From Saccoglossus kowalevskii (lineage: Eukaryota > Hemichordata > Enteropneusta > Harrimaniidae), in contig NW_003150839.1 in assembly GCF_000003605.2 (NCBI RefSeq), forward strand, positions 57,888-121,887: a stretch of 64,000 nucleotides of DNA, in the 5' to 3' direction. Positions within the stretch are counted from its first letter, which is position 1. Each line of letters opens with the position of its first letter. The position numbers were made by a program, and so were the translations under genes. The notes beneath the pieces are model-generated. The model did no database searches, was not told where the DNA came from, and saw only the letters and a list, made by a program, of their open reading frames with translations. This document shows positions 37,024-45,915 of this stretch, in pieces.

Positions 37024-37267
37024 TAGTTGGACTCTTCAACATTCGTACGAAATTAAAATGAGTCACATTAATATGCTTGTATTGAGAGTGGTTTCAGTGG
37101 TTTTCAGACCGCAATTAACTGTAGGAGTTGCCTCAATGAAAGTGAGCAATTGAGTTGAGTAAAACAATTCGCTTGTCTTGATTGGTTTCAGTAACTCACT
37201 CATCACCCATAAACATACAACATTGACTGGTTTGTTCATCCAAGATGGAAAATTAGCTGTAGGAGTT

Positions 37268-37305
37268 GCCCTTATGAAATTCGAACTCATGGCCCCGCTG
37301 TAATA
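37268..37305 (-). pseudogene. R1 truncated in its 5' half
   Basis: R1 keeps the acceptor and T arm but its D-arm side (consensus ACCACGGAGCTAAGGAG on the + strand) is replaced by GTAATA, shortening the unit to 568 bp and removing the A box. Confidence 0.7.
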
Positions 37306-37518
37306 CGGCTTGTAGCCTTGAAGATACCGTGTAGGAGTTGCCCCTAAGAAATTCGAAGTAATGGCTTCTGTCTTAACCACAGAGCTAAGGAGGCGGCTTG
37401 CATTGCAAATTGAGTCATATCAATGCGCCTGTCTTGATAAGTTTGAGTTACACACTCATTACACATAAACATGCAACATTGACTGGTATGTCAAACATTA
37501 AAAATCCTCTCTAGTGGC

Positions 37519-37591
37519 AGCCCCCTATGAGGTTCGAACTCATGACCCCTGGTTTACAAGACCAGTGCTCTAACCACTGAGCTAAGGAGGC
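37519..37591 (-). tRNA. trnT-UGU: tRNA-Thr(UGU) copy 65
   Basis: Only T60 to C in the T loop. All stems pair. Confidence 0.87.
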
Positions 37592-38099
37592 TAATTGGAG
37601 TCATCAAAATTCGTACGACATTAAAATGAGTCACATTAATATGCTTGTATTGAGTGGTTTCAGTGGTTTTCAGACCGCAATTAACTGTAGGAATTGCCTC
37701 AATGAAAGTGAGAAATTGAGTTGAGTCAAACAATTCGCTTGTCTTGATTGGTTTCAGTAATTCACTCATCGCCCATAAACATACAACATTGACTGGTTTG
37801 TTCATCCAAGATGGAAAATTAGCTGTAGGAGTTGCCCTTATGAAATTCGAACTCATGGCCCCGCTATAACCACGGAGCTAAGGAGGCGGCTTGCAGCCTT
37901 GAAGATGCCGTGTAGGAGTTGCCCCTAAGAAATTCGAAGTAATGGCTTCTGTCTTAACCACAGAGCTAATGAGGCGGCTTGCATTGCAAATTGAGTCATA
38001 TCAATGCGCATGTCTTGATAAGTTTGAGTTACACACTCATTACACATAAACATGCAACATTGACTGGTATGTCAAACATTAAAAATTCTCTCTAGTGGT

Positions 38100-38172
38100 A
38101 GCCCCCTATGAGATTCGAACTCATGACCTCTGGTTTACAAGACCAGTGCTCTAACCACTGAGCTAAGGAGGC
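38100..38172 (-). tRNA. trnT-UGU: tRNA-Thr(UGU) copy 66
   Basis: Only G44 to A in the variable loop. Confidence 0.89.
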
Positions 38173-38500
38173 TAGTTGGACTCTTCAACATTCGTACGAA
38201 ATTAAAATGAGTCACATTAATATGCTTGTATTGAGTGGTTTCAGTGGTTTTCAGTCCGCAATTAACTGTAGGAGTTGCCTCAATGAAAGTGAGAAATTGA
38301 GTTGAGTCAAACATTCGCTTGTCTTGAATGGTTTCAGTAACTCACTCATCGCCCATAAACATACAACATTGACTGGTTTGTTCATCCAAGATGGGAAATT
38401 AGCTGTAGGATTTGCGCTTATGAAATTCGAACTCATGGCCCCGCTATAACCACGGAGCTAAGGAGGCGGCTTGTAGCCTTGAAGATACCGTGTAGGAGTT

Positions 38501-38655
38501 GCCCCTGAGAAATTCGAAGTAATGGCTTCTGTCTTAACCACAGAGCTAAGGAGGCGGCTTGCATTGCAAATTGTAGCCTTGAAGATACCGTGTAGGAGTT
38601 GCCCCTAAGAAATTCGAAGTAATGGCTTCTATCTTAACCACAGAGCTAAGGAGGC
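38501..38655 (-). repeat. 100-bp tandem duplication of R2
   Basis: R2 copies at 38501-38555 and 38601-38655, unit of 680 bp between copies 66 and 67. The CTGAGAAATTC marker is again in the first copy. As at 19.7 kb the next tRNA carries C43 and G23. Confidence 0.8.
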
Positions 38656-38779
38656 GGCTTGCATTGCAAATTGAGTCATATCAATGCGCCTGTCTTGATA
38701 AGTTTGAGTTACACACTCATTACACATAAACATGCAACATTGACTGGTATGTCAAACATTAAAAATTCTCTCTAGTGGA

Positions 38780-38852
38780 AGCCCCCTATGAGATTCGAAC
38801 TCATGACCCGTGGTTTACAAGACCAGTGCCCTAACCACTGAGCTAAGGAGGC
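38780..38852 (-). tRNA. trnT-UGU: tRNA-Thr(UGU) copy 67
   Basis: C27-C43 mismatch and U12-G23 wobble, as in copy 35. It too follows a duplicated R2. Confidence 0.7.
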
Positions 38853-39360
38853 TAGTTGGACCCTTCAACATTCGTACGAAATAAAAATGAGTCACATTAA
38901 TATGCTTGTATTGAGTGGTTTCAGTGGTTTTCAGACCGCAATTAACTGTAGGAGTTGCCTCAATGAAAGTGAGAAATTGAGTTGAGTAAAAAAATTCGCT
39001 TGTCTTGATTGGTTTCAGTAACTCACTCATCGCCCATAAACATACAAAATTGACTGGTTTGTTCATCCAAGATGGAAAATTAGCTGTAGGAGTTGCCCTT
39101 ATGAAATTCGAACTCATGGCCCCGCTATAACCACGGAGCTAAGGAGGCAGCTTGTAGCCTTGAAGATACCGTGTAGGAGTTGCACCTAAGAAATTCGAAG
39201 TAGTGGCTTCTGTCTTAACCAAAGAGCTAAGGAGGCGGCTTGCATTGCAAATTGAGTCATATCAATGCGCCTGTCTTGATAAGTTTGAGTTACACACTCA
39301 TTACACATAAACATGCAACATTGACTGGTATGTCAAACATTAAAAATTCTCTCTAGCGGA

Positions 39361-39433
39361 AGCCCCTTATGAGATTCGAACTCATGACCCCTGGTTTACA
39401 AGACCAGTGCTCTAACCACTGAGCTAAGGAGGC
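39361..39433 (-). tRNA. trnT-UGU: tRNA-Thr(UGU) copy 68, uncompensated A67
   Basis: G67 is A opposite C6. This is the single-change state of the pair that copy 21 has restored. Confidence 0.77.
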
Positions 39434-39941
39434 TAGTTGGACTCTTCAACATTCGTACGAAATTAAAATGAGTCACATTAATATGCTTGTATTGAGTGGT
39501 TTCAGTGGTTTTCAGACCGCAATTAACTGTAGGAGTTGCCTCAATGAAAGTGAGAAATTGAGTTGAGTCAAAAAATTCGCTTGTCTTGATTGGTTTCAGT
39601 AACTCACTCATCGCCCATAAACATACAACATTGACTGGTTTGTTCATCCAAGATGGAAAATTAGCTGTAGGAGTTGCCCTTATGAAATTCGAACTCATGG
39701 CCCCGCTATAACCACGGAGCTAAGGAGGCGGCTTGTAGCCTTGAAGATACCGTGTAGGAGTTGCCCCTAAGAAATTCGAAGTAGTGGCTTCTGTCTTAAC
39801 CAAAGAGCTAAGGAGGCGGCTTGCATTGCAAATTGAGTCATATCAATGCGCCTGTCTTGATAAGTTTGAGTTACACACTCATTACACATAAACATGCAAC
39901 ATTGACTGGTATGTCAAACATTAAAAATTCTCTCTAGCGGA

Positions 39942-40014
39942 AGCCCCCTATGAGATTCGAACTCATGACCCCTGGTTTACAAGACCAGTGCTCTAACCAC
40001 TGAGCTAAGGAGGC
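39942..40014 (-). tRNA. trnT-UGU: tRNA-Thr(UGU) copy 69, consensus
   Basis: Consensus body and T5 terminator. Confidence 0.93.
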
Positions 40015-40522
40015 TAGTTGGACTCTCCAACATTCGTACGAAATTAAAATGAGTCACATTAATATGCTTGTATTGAGTGGTTTCAGTGGTTTTCAGACCG
40101 CAATTAACTGTAGGAGTTGCCTCAATGAAAGTGAGAAATTGAGTTGAGTCAAAAAATTCGCTTGTCTTGATTGGTTTCAGTAACTCACTCATCGCCCATA
40201 AACATACAACATTGACTGGTTTGTTCATCCAAGATGGAAAATTAGCTGTAGGAGTTGCCCTTATGAAATTCGAACTCATGGCCCCGCTATAACCACGGAG
40301 CTAAGGAGGCGGCTTGTAGCCTTGAAGATACCGTGTAGGAGTTGCCCCTAAGAAATTCGAAGTAATGGCTTCTGTCTGAACCACAGAGCTAAGGAGGCGG
40401 CTTGCATTGCAAATTGACTCATATCAATGCGCCTGTCTTGATAAGTTTGAGTTACACACTCATTACACATAAACATGCAACATTGACTGGTATGTCAAAC
40501 ATTAAAAATTCTCTCTAGTGGA

Positions 40523-40595
40523 AGCCCCATATGAGATTCCAACTCATGGCCCCTGGTTTACAAGACCAGTGCTCTAACCACTGAGCTAAGGAGGC
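40523..40595 (-). pseudogene. tRNA-Thr(UGU) copy 70, C56 lost
   Basis: The invariant T-loop C56 is G, damaging both the B box and the G19-C56 contact. C6-U67 mismatch and T47 to C. The same haplotype is at copies 85 and 105. Confidence 0.6.
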
Positions 40596-41092
40596 TAGTT
40601 GGACTCTTCAACAGTCGTACGAAATTAAAATGAGTCACATTAATATGCTTGTATTGAGTGGTTTCAGTGGTTTTCAGACCGCAATTAACTGTAGGAGTTG
40701 CCTCAATGAAAGTGAGAAATTGAGTTGAGTCAAAAAATTCGTTTGTCTTGATTGGTTTCAGTAACTCACTCATCGCCCATAAACATACAACATTGACTGG
40801 TTTGTTCATCCAAGATGGGAAATTAGCTGTAAGAGTTGCCCTTGTGAAATTCGAACTCATGGCCCCGCTATAACCACGGAGCTAAGGAAGCGGCTTGTAG
40901 CCTTGAAGATACCGTGTAGGAGTTGCCCCTAAGAAATTCGAAGTAATGGATTCTGTCTTAACCACAAAGCTAAGGAGGCGGCTTGCTTTGCAAATTGACT
41001 CATATCAATGCGCCTGTCTTGATAAGTTTGAGTTACACATAAACATGCAACATTGACTGGTATGTCAAACATTAAAAATTCTCTCTAGTGGA

Positions 41093-41164
41093 AGCCCCTA
41101 TGAGATTCGAACTCATGACCCCTGGTTTACAAGACCAGTGCTCTAACCACTGAGCTAAGGAGGC
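41093..41164 (-). tRNA. trnT-UGU: tRNA-Thr(UGU) copy 71, acceptor base lost
   Basis: One C is missing from the 3' acceptor strand (72 nt). Otherwise consensus. Confidence 0.58.
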
Positions 41165-41672
41165 TAGTTGGACTCTTGAAAATTCGTACGACATTAAAAT
41201 GAGTCACATTAATATGCTTGTATTGAGTAGTTTCAGTGGTTTTCATTCTGCAATTAACTGTAGGAGTTGCCTCAATGAAAGTGAGAAATTGAGTTGAGTC
41301 AAAAAATTTGCTTGTCTTGATTGGTTTCAGTAACTCACTCATCGCCCATAAACATACAACATTGACTGGTTTGTTAATCCAAGATGGAAAATTAGCTGTA
41401 GGAGTTGCCCTTATGAAATTCGAACTCATGGCCCCGCTATAACCACGGAGCTAAGGAGACGGCTTGTAGCCTTGAAGATACCGTGTAGGAGTTGCCCCTA
41501 AGAAATTCGAAGTAATGGCTTCTGTCTTAACCACAGAGCTAAGGAGGCGGCTTGCATTGCAAATTGAGTCATATCAATGCGCCTGTCTTGATAAGTTTGA
41601 GTTACTCACTCATTACACATAAACATGCAACATTGACTGGTATGTCAAACATTAGAAATTCTTTCTGGTGGA

Positions 41673-41745
41673 AGCCCCCTACGAGATTCGAACTCATGAC
41701 CCCTGGTTTACAAGACCAGTGCTCTAACCACTGAGCTAAGGATGC
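41673..41745 (-). tRNA. trnT-UGU: tRNA-Thr(UGU) copy 72
   Basis: A3-G70 mismatch, U50-G64 wobble and an interrupted terminator (TTTCT). Confidence 0.62.
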
Positions 41746-41935
41746 TGGTTGGACTCTTCAACATTCGCACGAAATTAAAATGAGTCATATTAATATAAGC
41801 ATATTAATACAAGCGTATTGAGTGGATTCAGTGGTTTTCAGACCGCAATTAACTGTAGGAGTTGCCTCAATGAAAGTGAGAAATTGAGTTGAGTAAAAAA
41901 AAACGCTTGTCTTGATTGGTTTCAGTAACTCACTC

Positions 41936-42008
41936 ATCGCCCTATGAGATTCGAACTCATGACCCCTGGTTTACAAGACCAGTGCTCTAACCACTGAGCT
42001 AAGGAGGC
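41936..42008 (-). pseudogene. tRNA-Thr(UGU) copy 73, chimeric 3' end
   Basis: The left part of this gene is fused to S3: ACTCATCGC of the spacer joins CCTATGAG of the tRNA, so the acceptor 3' strand becomes AGGGCGA with mismatches at pairs 1 and 3. The usual T5 terminator is gone. The nearest T-run is T9 at 41895-41903. Only 263 bp separate it from copy 72. Confidence 0.75.
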
Positions 42009-42240
42009 TAGTTGAACTCTTCAACATTCGTACGAAATTAAAATGAGTCACATTAATATGCTTGTATTGAGTGGTTTCAGTGGTTTTCAGACCGCAATTA
42101 ACTGTAGGAGTTGCCTCAATGAAAGTGCGAAATTGAGTTGAGTCAAAAATTCGCTTGTCTTGATTGGTTTCAGTAACTCACTCATCGCCCATAAACATAT
42201 AACATTGACTGGTTTGTTCATCCAAGATGGGAAATTAGCT

Positions 42241-42252
42241 GTAGGAGTTGCC
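42241..42252. other. R1 deletion junction at a 12-bp direct repeat
   Basis: GTAGGAGTTGCC, which normally occurs before both R1 and R2, is present once here and S3 runs straight into R2. The intervening R1 and linker (about 88 bp) are missing, as expected from recombination or slippage between the two copies. Confidence 0.8.
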
Positions 42253-42428
42253 CCTAAGAAATTCGAAGTAATGGCTTCTGTCTTAACCACAGAGCTAAGG
42301 AGGCGGCTTGCATTGCAAATTAAGTCATATCAATGCGCCTGTCTTGATAAGTTTGAGTTACACACTCATTACACATAAACATGCAACATTGACTGGTATG
42401 TCAAACATTAAAAATTCTCTCTAGTGGA

Positions 42429-42501
42429 AGCCCCCTATGAGATTCGAACTCATGACCCCTGGTTTACAAGACCAGTGCTCTAACCACTGAGCTAAGGAGG
42501 C
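42429..42501 (-). tRNA. trnT-UGU: tRNA-Thr(UGU) copy 74, consensus
   Basis: Consensus body. The unit is a mosaic: the 5' flank matches copy 24 (TTCATACG) while its R1 has AGATCTACGG as in the unit of copy 22. Confidence 0.92.
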
Positions 42502-43010
42502 TAGTTGGACTCTTCGACATTCATACGAAATTAAAATGTGTCACATTAATATGCTTGTATTGAGTGGTTTCAGTGGTTTTCAGACCGCAGTTAACTGTAG
42601 GAGTTGCCTCAATGAAATTGAGAAATTGAGTTGAGTTAAAAAAAACGCTTGTCTTGATTGGTTTCAGTAACTCACTCATCGCCCATAAACATACAACATT
42701 GACTGGTTTGTTCATCGAAGATGGGAAATTAGCTGTAGGAGTTGCCCAAATGAAATTCGAACTCATGGCCCCCGCTATAACCACAGATCTACGGAGGCGG
42801 CTTGTAGCCTTGAAGATACCGTGTAGGAGTTGCCCCTAAGAAATTCGAAGTAATGGCTTCTGTCTTAACCACAGAGCTAAGGAGGCAGCTTGCATTGCAA
42901 ATTGAGTCATATCAATGCGCCTGTCTTGATAAGTTTGAGTTACACACTCATTACACATAAACATGCAACATTGACTGGTATGTCAAACATTAAAAATTCT
43001 CTCTAGTGGA

Positions 43011-43083
43011 AGCCCCCTATGAGATTCGAACTCACGACCCCTGGTTTACAAGACCAGTGCTCTAACCACTGAGCTAAGGAGGC
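43011..43083 (-). tRNA. trnT-UGU: tRNA-Thr(UGU) copy 75
   Basis: G49-U65 wobble, as in copy 23. Confidence 0.87.
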
Positions 43084-43590
43084 TAGTTGGACTCTTCAAC
43101 ATTCGTACGAAATTAAAATGAGTCACATTAATATGCTTGTATTGAGTGGTTTCAGTGGTTTTCAGACCGCAATTAACTGTTGGAGTTGCCTCAATGAAAG
43201 TGAGAAATTGAGTTGAGTCAAAAAATTCGCTTGTCTTGATTGGTTTCAGTAACTCACTCATCGCCCATAAACATACAACATTGACTGGTTTGTTCATCCA
43301 AGATGGAAAATTAGCTGTAGGAGTTGCCCTTATGAAATTCGAACTCATGGCCCCGCTATAACCACGGAGCTAAGGAGGCGGCTTGCAGCCTTGAAGATAC
43401 CGTGCAGGAGTTGCCCATAAGAATTTCGAAGTAATGGCTTCTGTTTTAACCACAGAGCTAAGAGGCGGCTTGCATTGCAAATTGACTCATATCAATGCGC
43501 CTGTCTTGATAAGTTTGAGTTACACACTCATTACACATAAACATGCAACATTGACTGGTATGTCAAACATTAAAAATTCTCTCTAGTGGA

Positions 43591-43663
43591 AGCCCCCTAT
43601 GAGATTCGAACTCATGACCCCTGGTTTACAAGACCAGTGCTCTAACCACTGAGCTAAGGAGGC
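43591..43663 (-). tRNA. trnT-UGU: tRNA-Thr(UGU) copy 76, consensus (reference unit)
   Basis: Chosen as the reference gene. On the minus strand it reads GCCTCCT, TA, GCTCAGTGGTTAGAGC (A box), A, CTGGT-CTTGTAA-ACCAG with anticodon TGT at 34-36, GGGTC, ATGAGTTCGAATCTCAT (B box) and AGGGGGC, then discriminator T. Key residues G18, G19, U33, U54, U55, C56 and A58 are all present. It decodes ACA, and other ACN codons by wobble. The assignment to threonine rests on the anticodon and on overall likeness to animal tRNA-Thr. Confidence 0.94.
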
Positions 43664-43698
43664 TAGTTGAACTCTTCAACATTCGTACGAAATTAAAA
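43664..43698 (-). promoter_or_regulatory. tRNA 5' flank with 10-bp palindrome (reference unit)
   Basis: Immediately upstream of the tRNA 5' end there is an 18-bp spacer and then the perfect palindrome TTCGTACGAA (43682-43691), followed by an A/T-rich stretch. The palindrome lies at about -19 to -28 from the tRNA and is kept in most units. Variants include CATACGAA (13.6, 42.5, 54.7 and 57.0 kb families), GTCGTACGAA (40.6, 44.8, 48.9, 58.8, 59.3, 60.5 kb) and TTCGTACGAC (4.3, 25.9, 27.7, 37.6, 51.8 kb). This is the region where TFIIIB normally sits; any role for the palindrome is inference. Confidence 0.5.
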
Positions 43699-43742
43699 TG
43701 AGTCACATTAATATGCTTGTATTGAGTGGTTTCAGTGGTTTT
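43699..43742. repeat. spacer sub-repeat S2 (reference unit)
   Basis: Begins TGAGTCA and continues with a GCTTGT-ATTGA-TGGTTTCAGT core that aligns with S1 and S3. It is the shortest of the three paralogous spacers and is cut off where S1 and S3 continue into the CATAAACAT..CAACATTGACTGG segment. It forms the far 5' flank of the tRNA. In 15 units it carries a 13-14 bp insertion (see 53021-53046). Confidence 0.75.
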
Positions 43743-43756
43743 CAGACAGCAATTAA

Positions 43757-43790
43757 CTGTAGGAGTTGCCTCAATGAAAGTGAGAAATTG
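43757..43790 (-). pseudogene. R3: fragment of a tRNA 3' end (reference unit)
   Basis: Shares CTGTAGGAGTTGCC with the 3' tail of R1 and most of it with R2, followed by CAATGAAAGTGAG, which resembles the acceptor and T-stem of R1. No A box or B box remains. In the units right of copies 30, 32, 34 and 55 it is shortened by 8 bp to GCCCCAATGAAATTGAG. Confidence 0.5.
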
Positions 43791-43793
43791 AGT

Positions 43794-43880
43794 TGAGTCA
43801 AAAAATTCGCTTGTCTTGATTGGTTTCAGTAACTCACTCATCGCCCATAAACATACAACATTGACTGGTTTGTTCATCCA
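43794..43880. repeat. spacer sub-repeat S3 (reference unit)
   Basis: Begins TGAGTCA and aligns along its length with S1: GCTTGTCTTGAT, GTTTCAGTAACTCACTCAT, then CATAAACATACAACATTGAC. A run of A (T on the transcribed strand) sits just after the TGAGTCA and varies from 5 to 9 bases between units, often replacing the usual AAAAAATTCG by an A-run plus CG. Confidence 0.8.
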
Positions 43881-43886
43881 AGATGG

Positions 43887-43890
43887 AAAA
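43887..43890 (-). terminator. T4 run downstream of relic R1 (reference unit)
   Basis: On the minus strand R1 is followed after 15 bp by TTTT (in CTAATTTTCC). In roughly half of the units a single substitution makes it CTAATTTCCC, leaving only TTT, so a Pol III terminator here would be present in some units and absent in others. Confidence 0.4.
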
Positions 43891-43905
43891 TTAGCTGTAG
43901 GAGTT

Positions 43906-43959
43906 GCCCTTATGAAATTCGAACTCATGGCCCCGCTATAACCACGGAGCTAAGGAGGC
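43906..43959 (-). pseudogene. R1: armless tRNA relic (reference unit)
   Basis: 54 nt. It keeps GCCTCCT, the A-box region TAGCTCCGTGGTTA, the T arm ATGAGTTCGAATTTCAT and a weakened acceptor 3' strand AAGGGC, but the anticodon stem and loop are gone and replaced by a short GCGGGGCC link. It occurs in nearly every unit at +243 to +296 from the tRNA right end. It cannot decode. The A- and B-box-like sequences could still bind TFIIIC, which is inference. Confidence 0.75.
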
Positions 43960-43992
43960 GGCTTGTAGCCTTGAAGATACCGTGTAGGAGTT

Positions 43993-44047
43993 GCCCCTAA
44001 GAAATTCGAAGTAGTGGCTTCTGTCTTAACCAAAGAGCTAAGGAGGC
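43993..44047 (-). pseudogene. R2: second armless tRNA relic (reference unit)
   Basis: 55 nt at +330 to +384. It begins GCCTCCTTAGCTC and ends TTCGAATTTCTTAGGGGC, with the anticodon arm reduced to AAGACAGAAGCC. The T-stem is more eroded than in R1 (TTACT against TTCTT). No T-run separates R2 from R1, so any Pol III transcript starting at R2 would run through R1. Confidence 0.7.
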
Positions 44048-44063
44048 GGCTTGCATTGCAAAT

Positions 44064-44150
44064 TGAGTCATATCAATGCGCCTGTCTTGATAAGTTTGAG
44101 TTACACACTCATTACACATAAACATGCAACATTGACTGGTATGTCAAACA
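44064..44150. repeat. spacer sub-repeat S1 (reference unit)
   Basis: Begins TGAGTCA and aligns with S3 through CTGTCTTGATAAGTTTGAG, CACTCATTACACATAAACAT and CAACATTGACTGGTATGTC. It lies immediately downstream of the next tRNA gene's terminator. In many units the first seven bases are TGACTCA instead, which keeps the palindromic half-sites. Confidence 0.8.
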
Positions 44151-44152
44151 TT

Positions 44153-44157
44153 AAAAA
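44153..44157 (-). terminator. T5 Pol III terminator of tRNA-Thr (reference unit)
   Basis: TTTTT lies 14 nt past the discriminator base of the tRNA at 44172. It is T6 for copies 10, 12 and 41, T4 for copies 9, 44, 60, 61, 64, 98 and 111, and interrupted to T3 or less for copies 3 (TTGTT), 31 and 72 (TTTCT) and 82 (TTTGT). Confidence 0.8.
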
Positions 44158-44171
44158 TTCTCTCTAGTGGA

Positions 44172-44244
44172 AGCCCCCTATGAGATTCGAACTCATGACC
44201 CCTGGTTTACAAGACCAGTGCTCTAACCACTGAGCTAAGGAGGC
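44172..44244 (-). tRNA. trnT-UGU: tRNA-Thr(UGU) copy 77, consensus
   Basis: Consensus body with the T5 terminator at 44153-44157. Confidence 0.94.
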
Positions 44245-44753
44245 TAGTTGGACTCTTCAACATTCGTACGAAATTAAAATGAGTCACATTAATATGCTTG
44301 TATTGAGTGGTTTCAGTGGTTTTCAGACCGCAATTAACTGTTGGAGTTGCCTCAATGAAAGTGAGAAATTGAGTTGAGTCAAAAAATTCGCTTGTCTTGA
44401 TTGGTTTCAGTAACTCACTCATCGCCCATAAACATACAACATTGACTGGTTTGTTCATCCAAGATGGGAAATTAGCTGCAGGAGTTGCCCTTATGAAATT
44501 CGAACTCATGGCCCCCGCTATAACCACAGAGCTACGGAGGTGGCTTGTAGCCTTGAAGATACCGTGTAGGAGTTGCCCCTAAGAAATTCGAAGTAATGGC
44601 TTCTGTCTTAACCACAGAGCTAAGGAGGCGGCTTGCATTGCAAATTGAGTCATATCAATGCGCCTGTCTTGATAAGTTTGAGTTACACACTCATTACACA
44701 TAAACATGCAACATTGACTGGTATGTCAAACATTAAAAATTCTCTCTAGTGGA

Positions 44754-44825
44754 AGCCCAATATGAGATTGGAACTCATGACCCCTGGTTTACAAGACCAG
44801 TGCTCAACCACTGAGCTAAGGAGGC
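44754..44825 (-). pseudogene. tRNA-Thr(UGU) copy 78, degraded
   Basis: Two acceptor mismatches (C5-U68, C6-U67), G57 to C, and A21 deleted (72 nt). Confidence 0.7.
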
Positions 44826-45333
44826 TAGTTGGACTCTTCAACAGTCGTACGAAATTAAAATGAGTCACATTAATATGCTTGTATTGAGTGGTTTCAGTGG
44901 TTTTCAGACCGCAATTAACTGTTGGAGTTGCCTCAATGAAAGTGAGAAATTGAGTTGAGTCAAAAAATTCGCTTGTCTTGATTGGTTTCAGTAACTCACT
45001 CATCGCCCATAAACATACAACATTGACTGGTTTGTTCATCCAAGATGGAAAATTAGCTGTAGGAGTTGCCCTTATGAAATTCGAACTCATGGCCCCACTA
45101 TAACCACGGAGCTAAGGAGGCAGCTTGTAGCCTTGAAGATACCGTGTAGGAGTTGCCCCTAAGAAATTCGAAGTAATGGCTTCTGTCTTAACCATAGAGC
45201 TAAGGAGGCGGCTTGCATTGCAAATTGAGTCATATCAATGCGCCTGTCTTGATAAGTTTGAGTTACACACTCATTACACATAAACATGCAACATTGACTG
45301 GTATGTCAAACATTAAAAATTCTCTCTAGTGGA

Positions 45334-45406
45334 AGCCCAATATGAGATTCGAACTCATGACCCCTGGTGTACAAGACCAGTGCTCCAACCACTGAGCAAA
45401 GGAGGC
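45334..45406 (-). pseudogene. tRNA-Thr(UGU) copy 79, degraded
   Basis: Same two acceptor mismatches as copy 78, plus A38 to C, A21 to G and A9 to T. Confidence 0.65.
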
Positions 45407-45915
45407 TAGTTGCACTCTTCAACATTCGTACGAAATTAAAATGAGTCACATTAATATGCTTGTATTGAGTGGTTTCAGTGGTTTTCAGACCGCAATTAAC
45501 TGTAGGAGTTGCCTCAATGAAAGTGAGCAATTGAGTTGAGTCAAAAAATTCGTTTGTCTTGATTGATTTCAGTAACTCACTCATCGCCCATGAACATACA
45601 ACATTGACTGGTTTGTTCATCCAAGATGGGAAATTAGCTGTAGGAGTTGCCCTTATGAAATTCGAACTCATGGCCCCCGCTATAACCACAGAGCTACGGA
45701 GGCGGCTTGTAGCCTTGAAGATACCATGTTGGAGTTGCCCCTAAGAAATTCGAAGTAATGGCTTCTGTCTTAACCACAGAGCTAAGGAGGCGGATTGCAT
45801 TGCAAATTGACTCATATCAATGCGCCTGTCTTGATAAGTTTGAGTTACACACTCATTACACATAAACATGCAACATTAACTGGTATGTCAAACATTAAAA
45901 ATTCTCTCTAGTGGA

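Noticed and set aside
39396-39698. A recurrent 100-codon open frame on the minus strand, present in dozens of units
   Set aside because: It is the unit read as codons: it starts at the edge of R1, crosses S3, R3 and S2, and ends inside the tRNA gene, where its TAA stop is part of the anticodon loop (TTGTAA). Indels break it in many units without any sign of frame preservation.
43906-43959. R1 as a genuine truncated functional tRNA, like the armless mitochondrial tRNAs of nematodes
   Set aside because: No anticodon loop remains at all, and the acceptor stem has lost a base and several pairs. It cannot decode.
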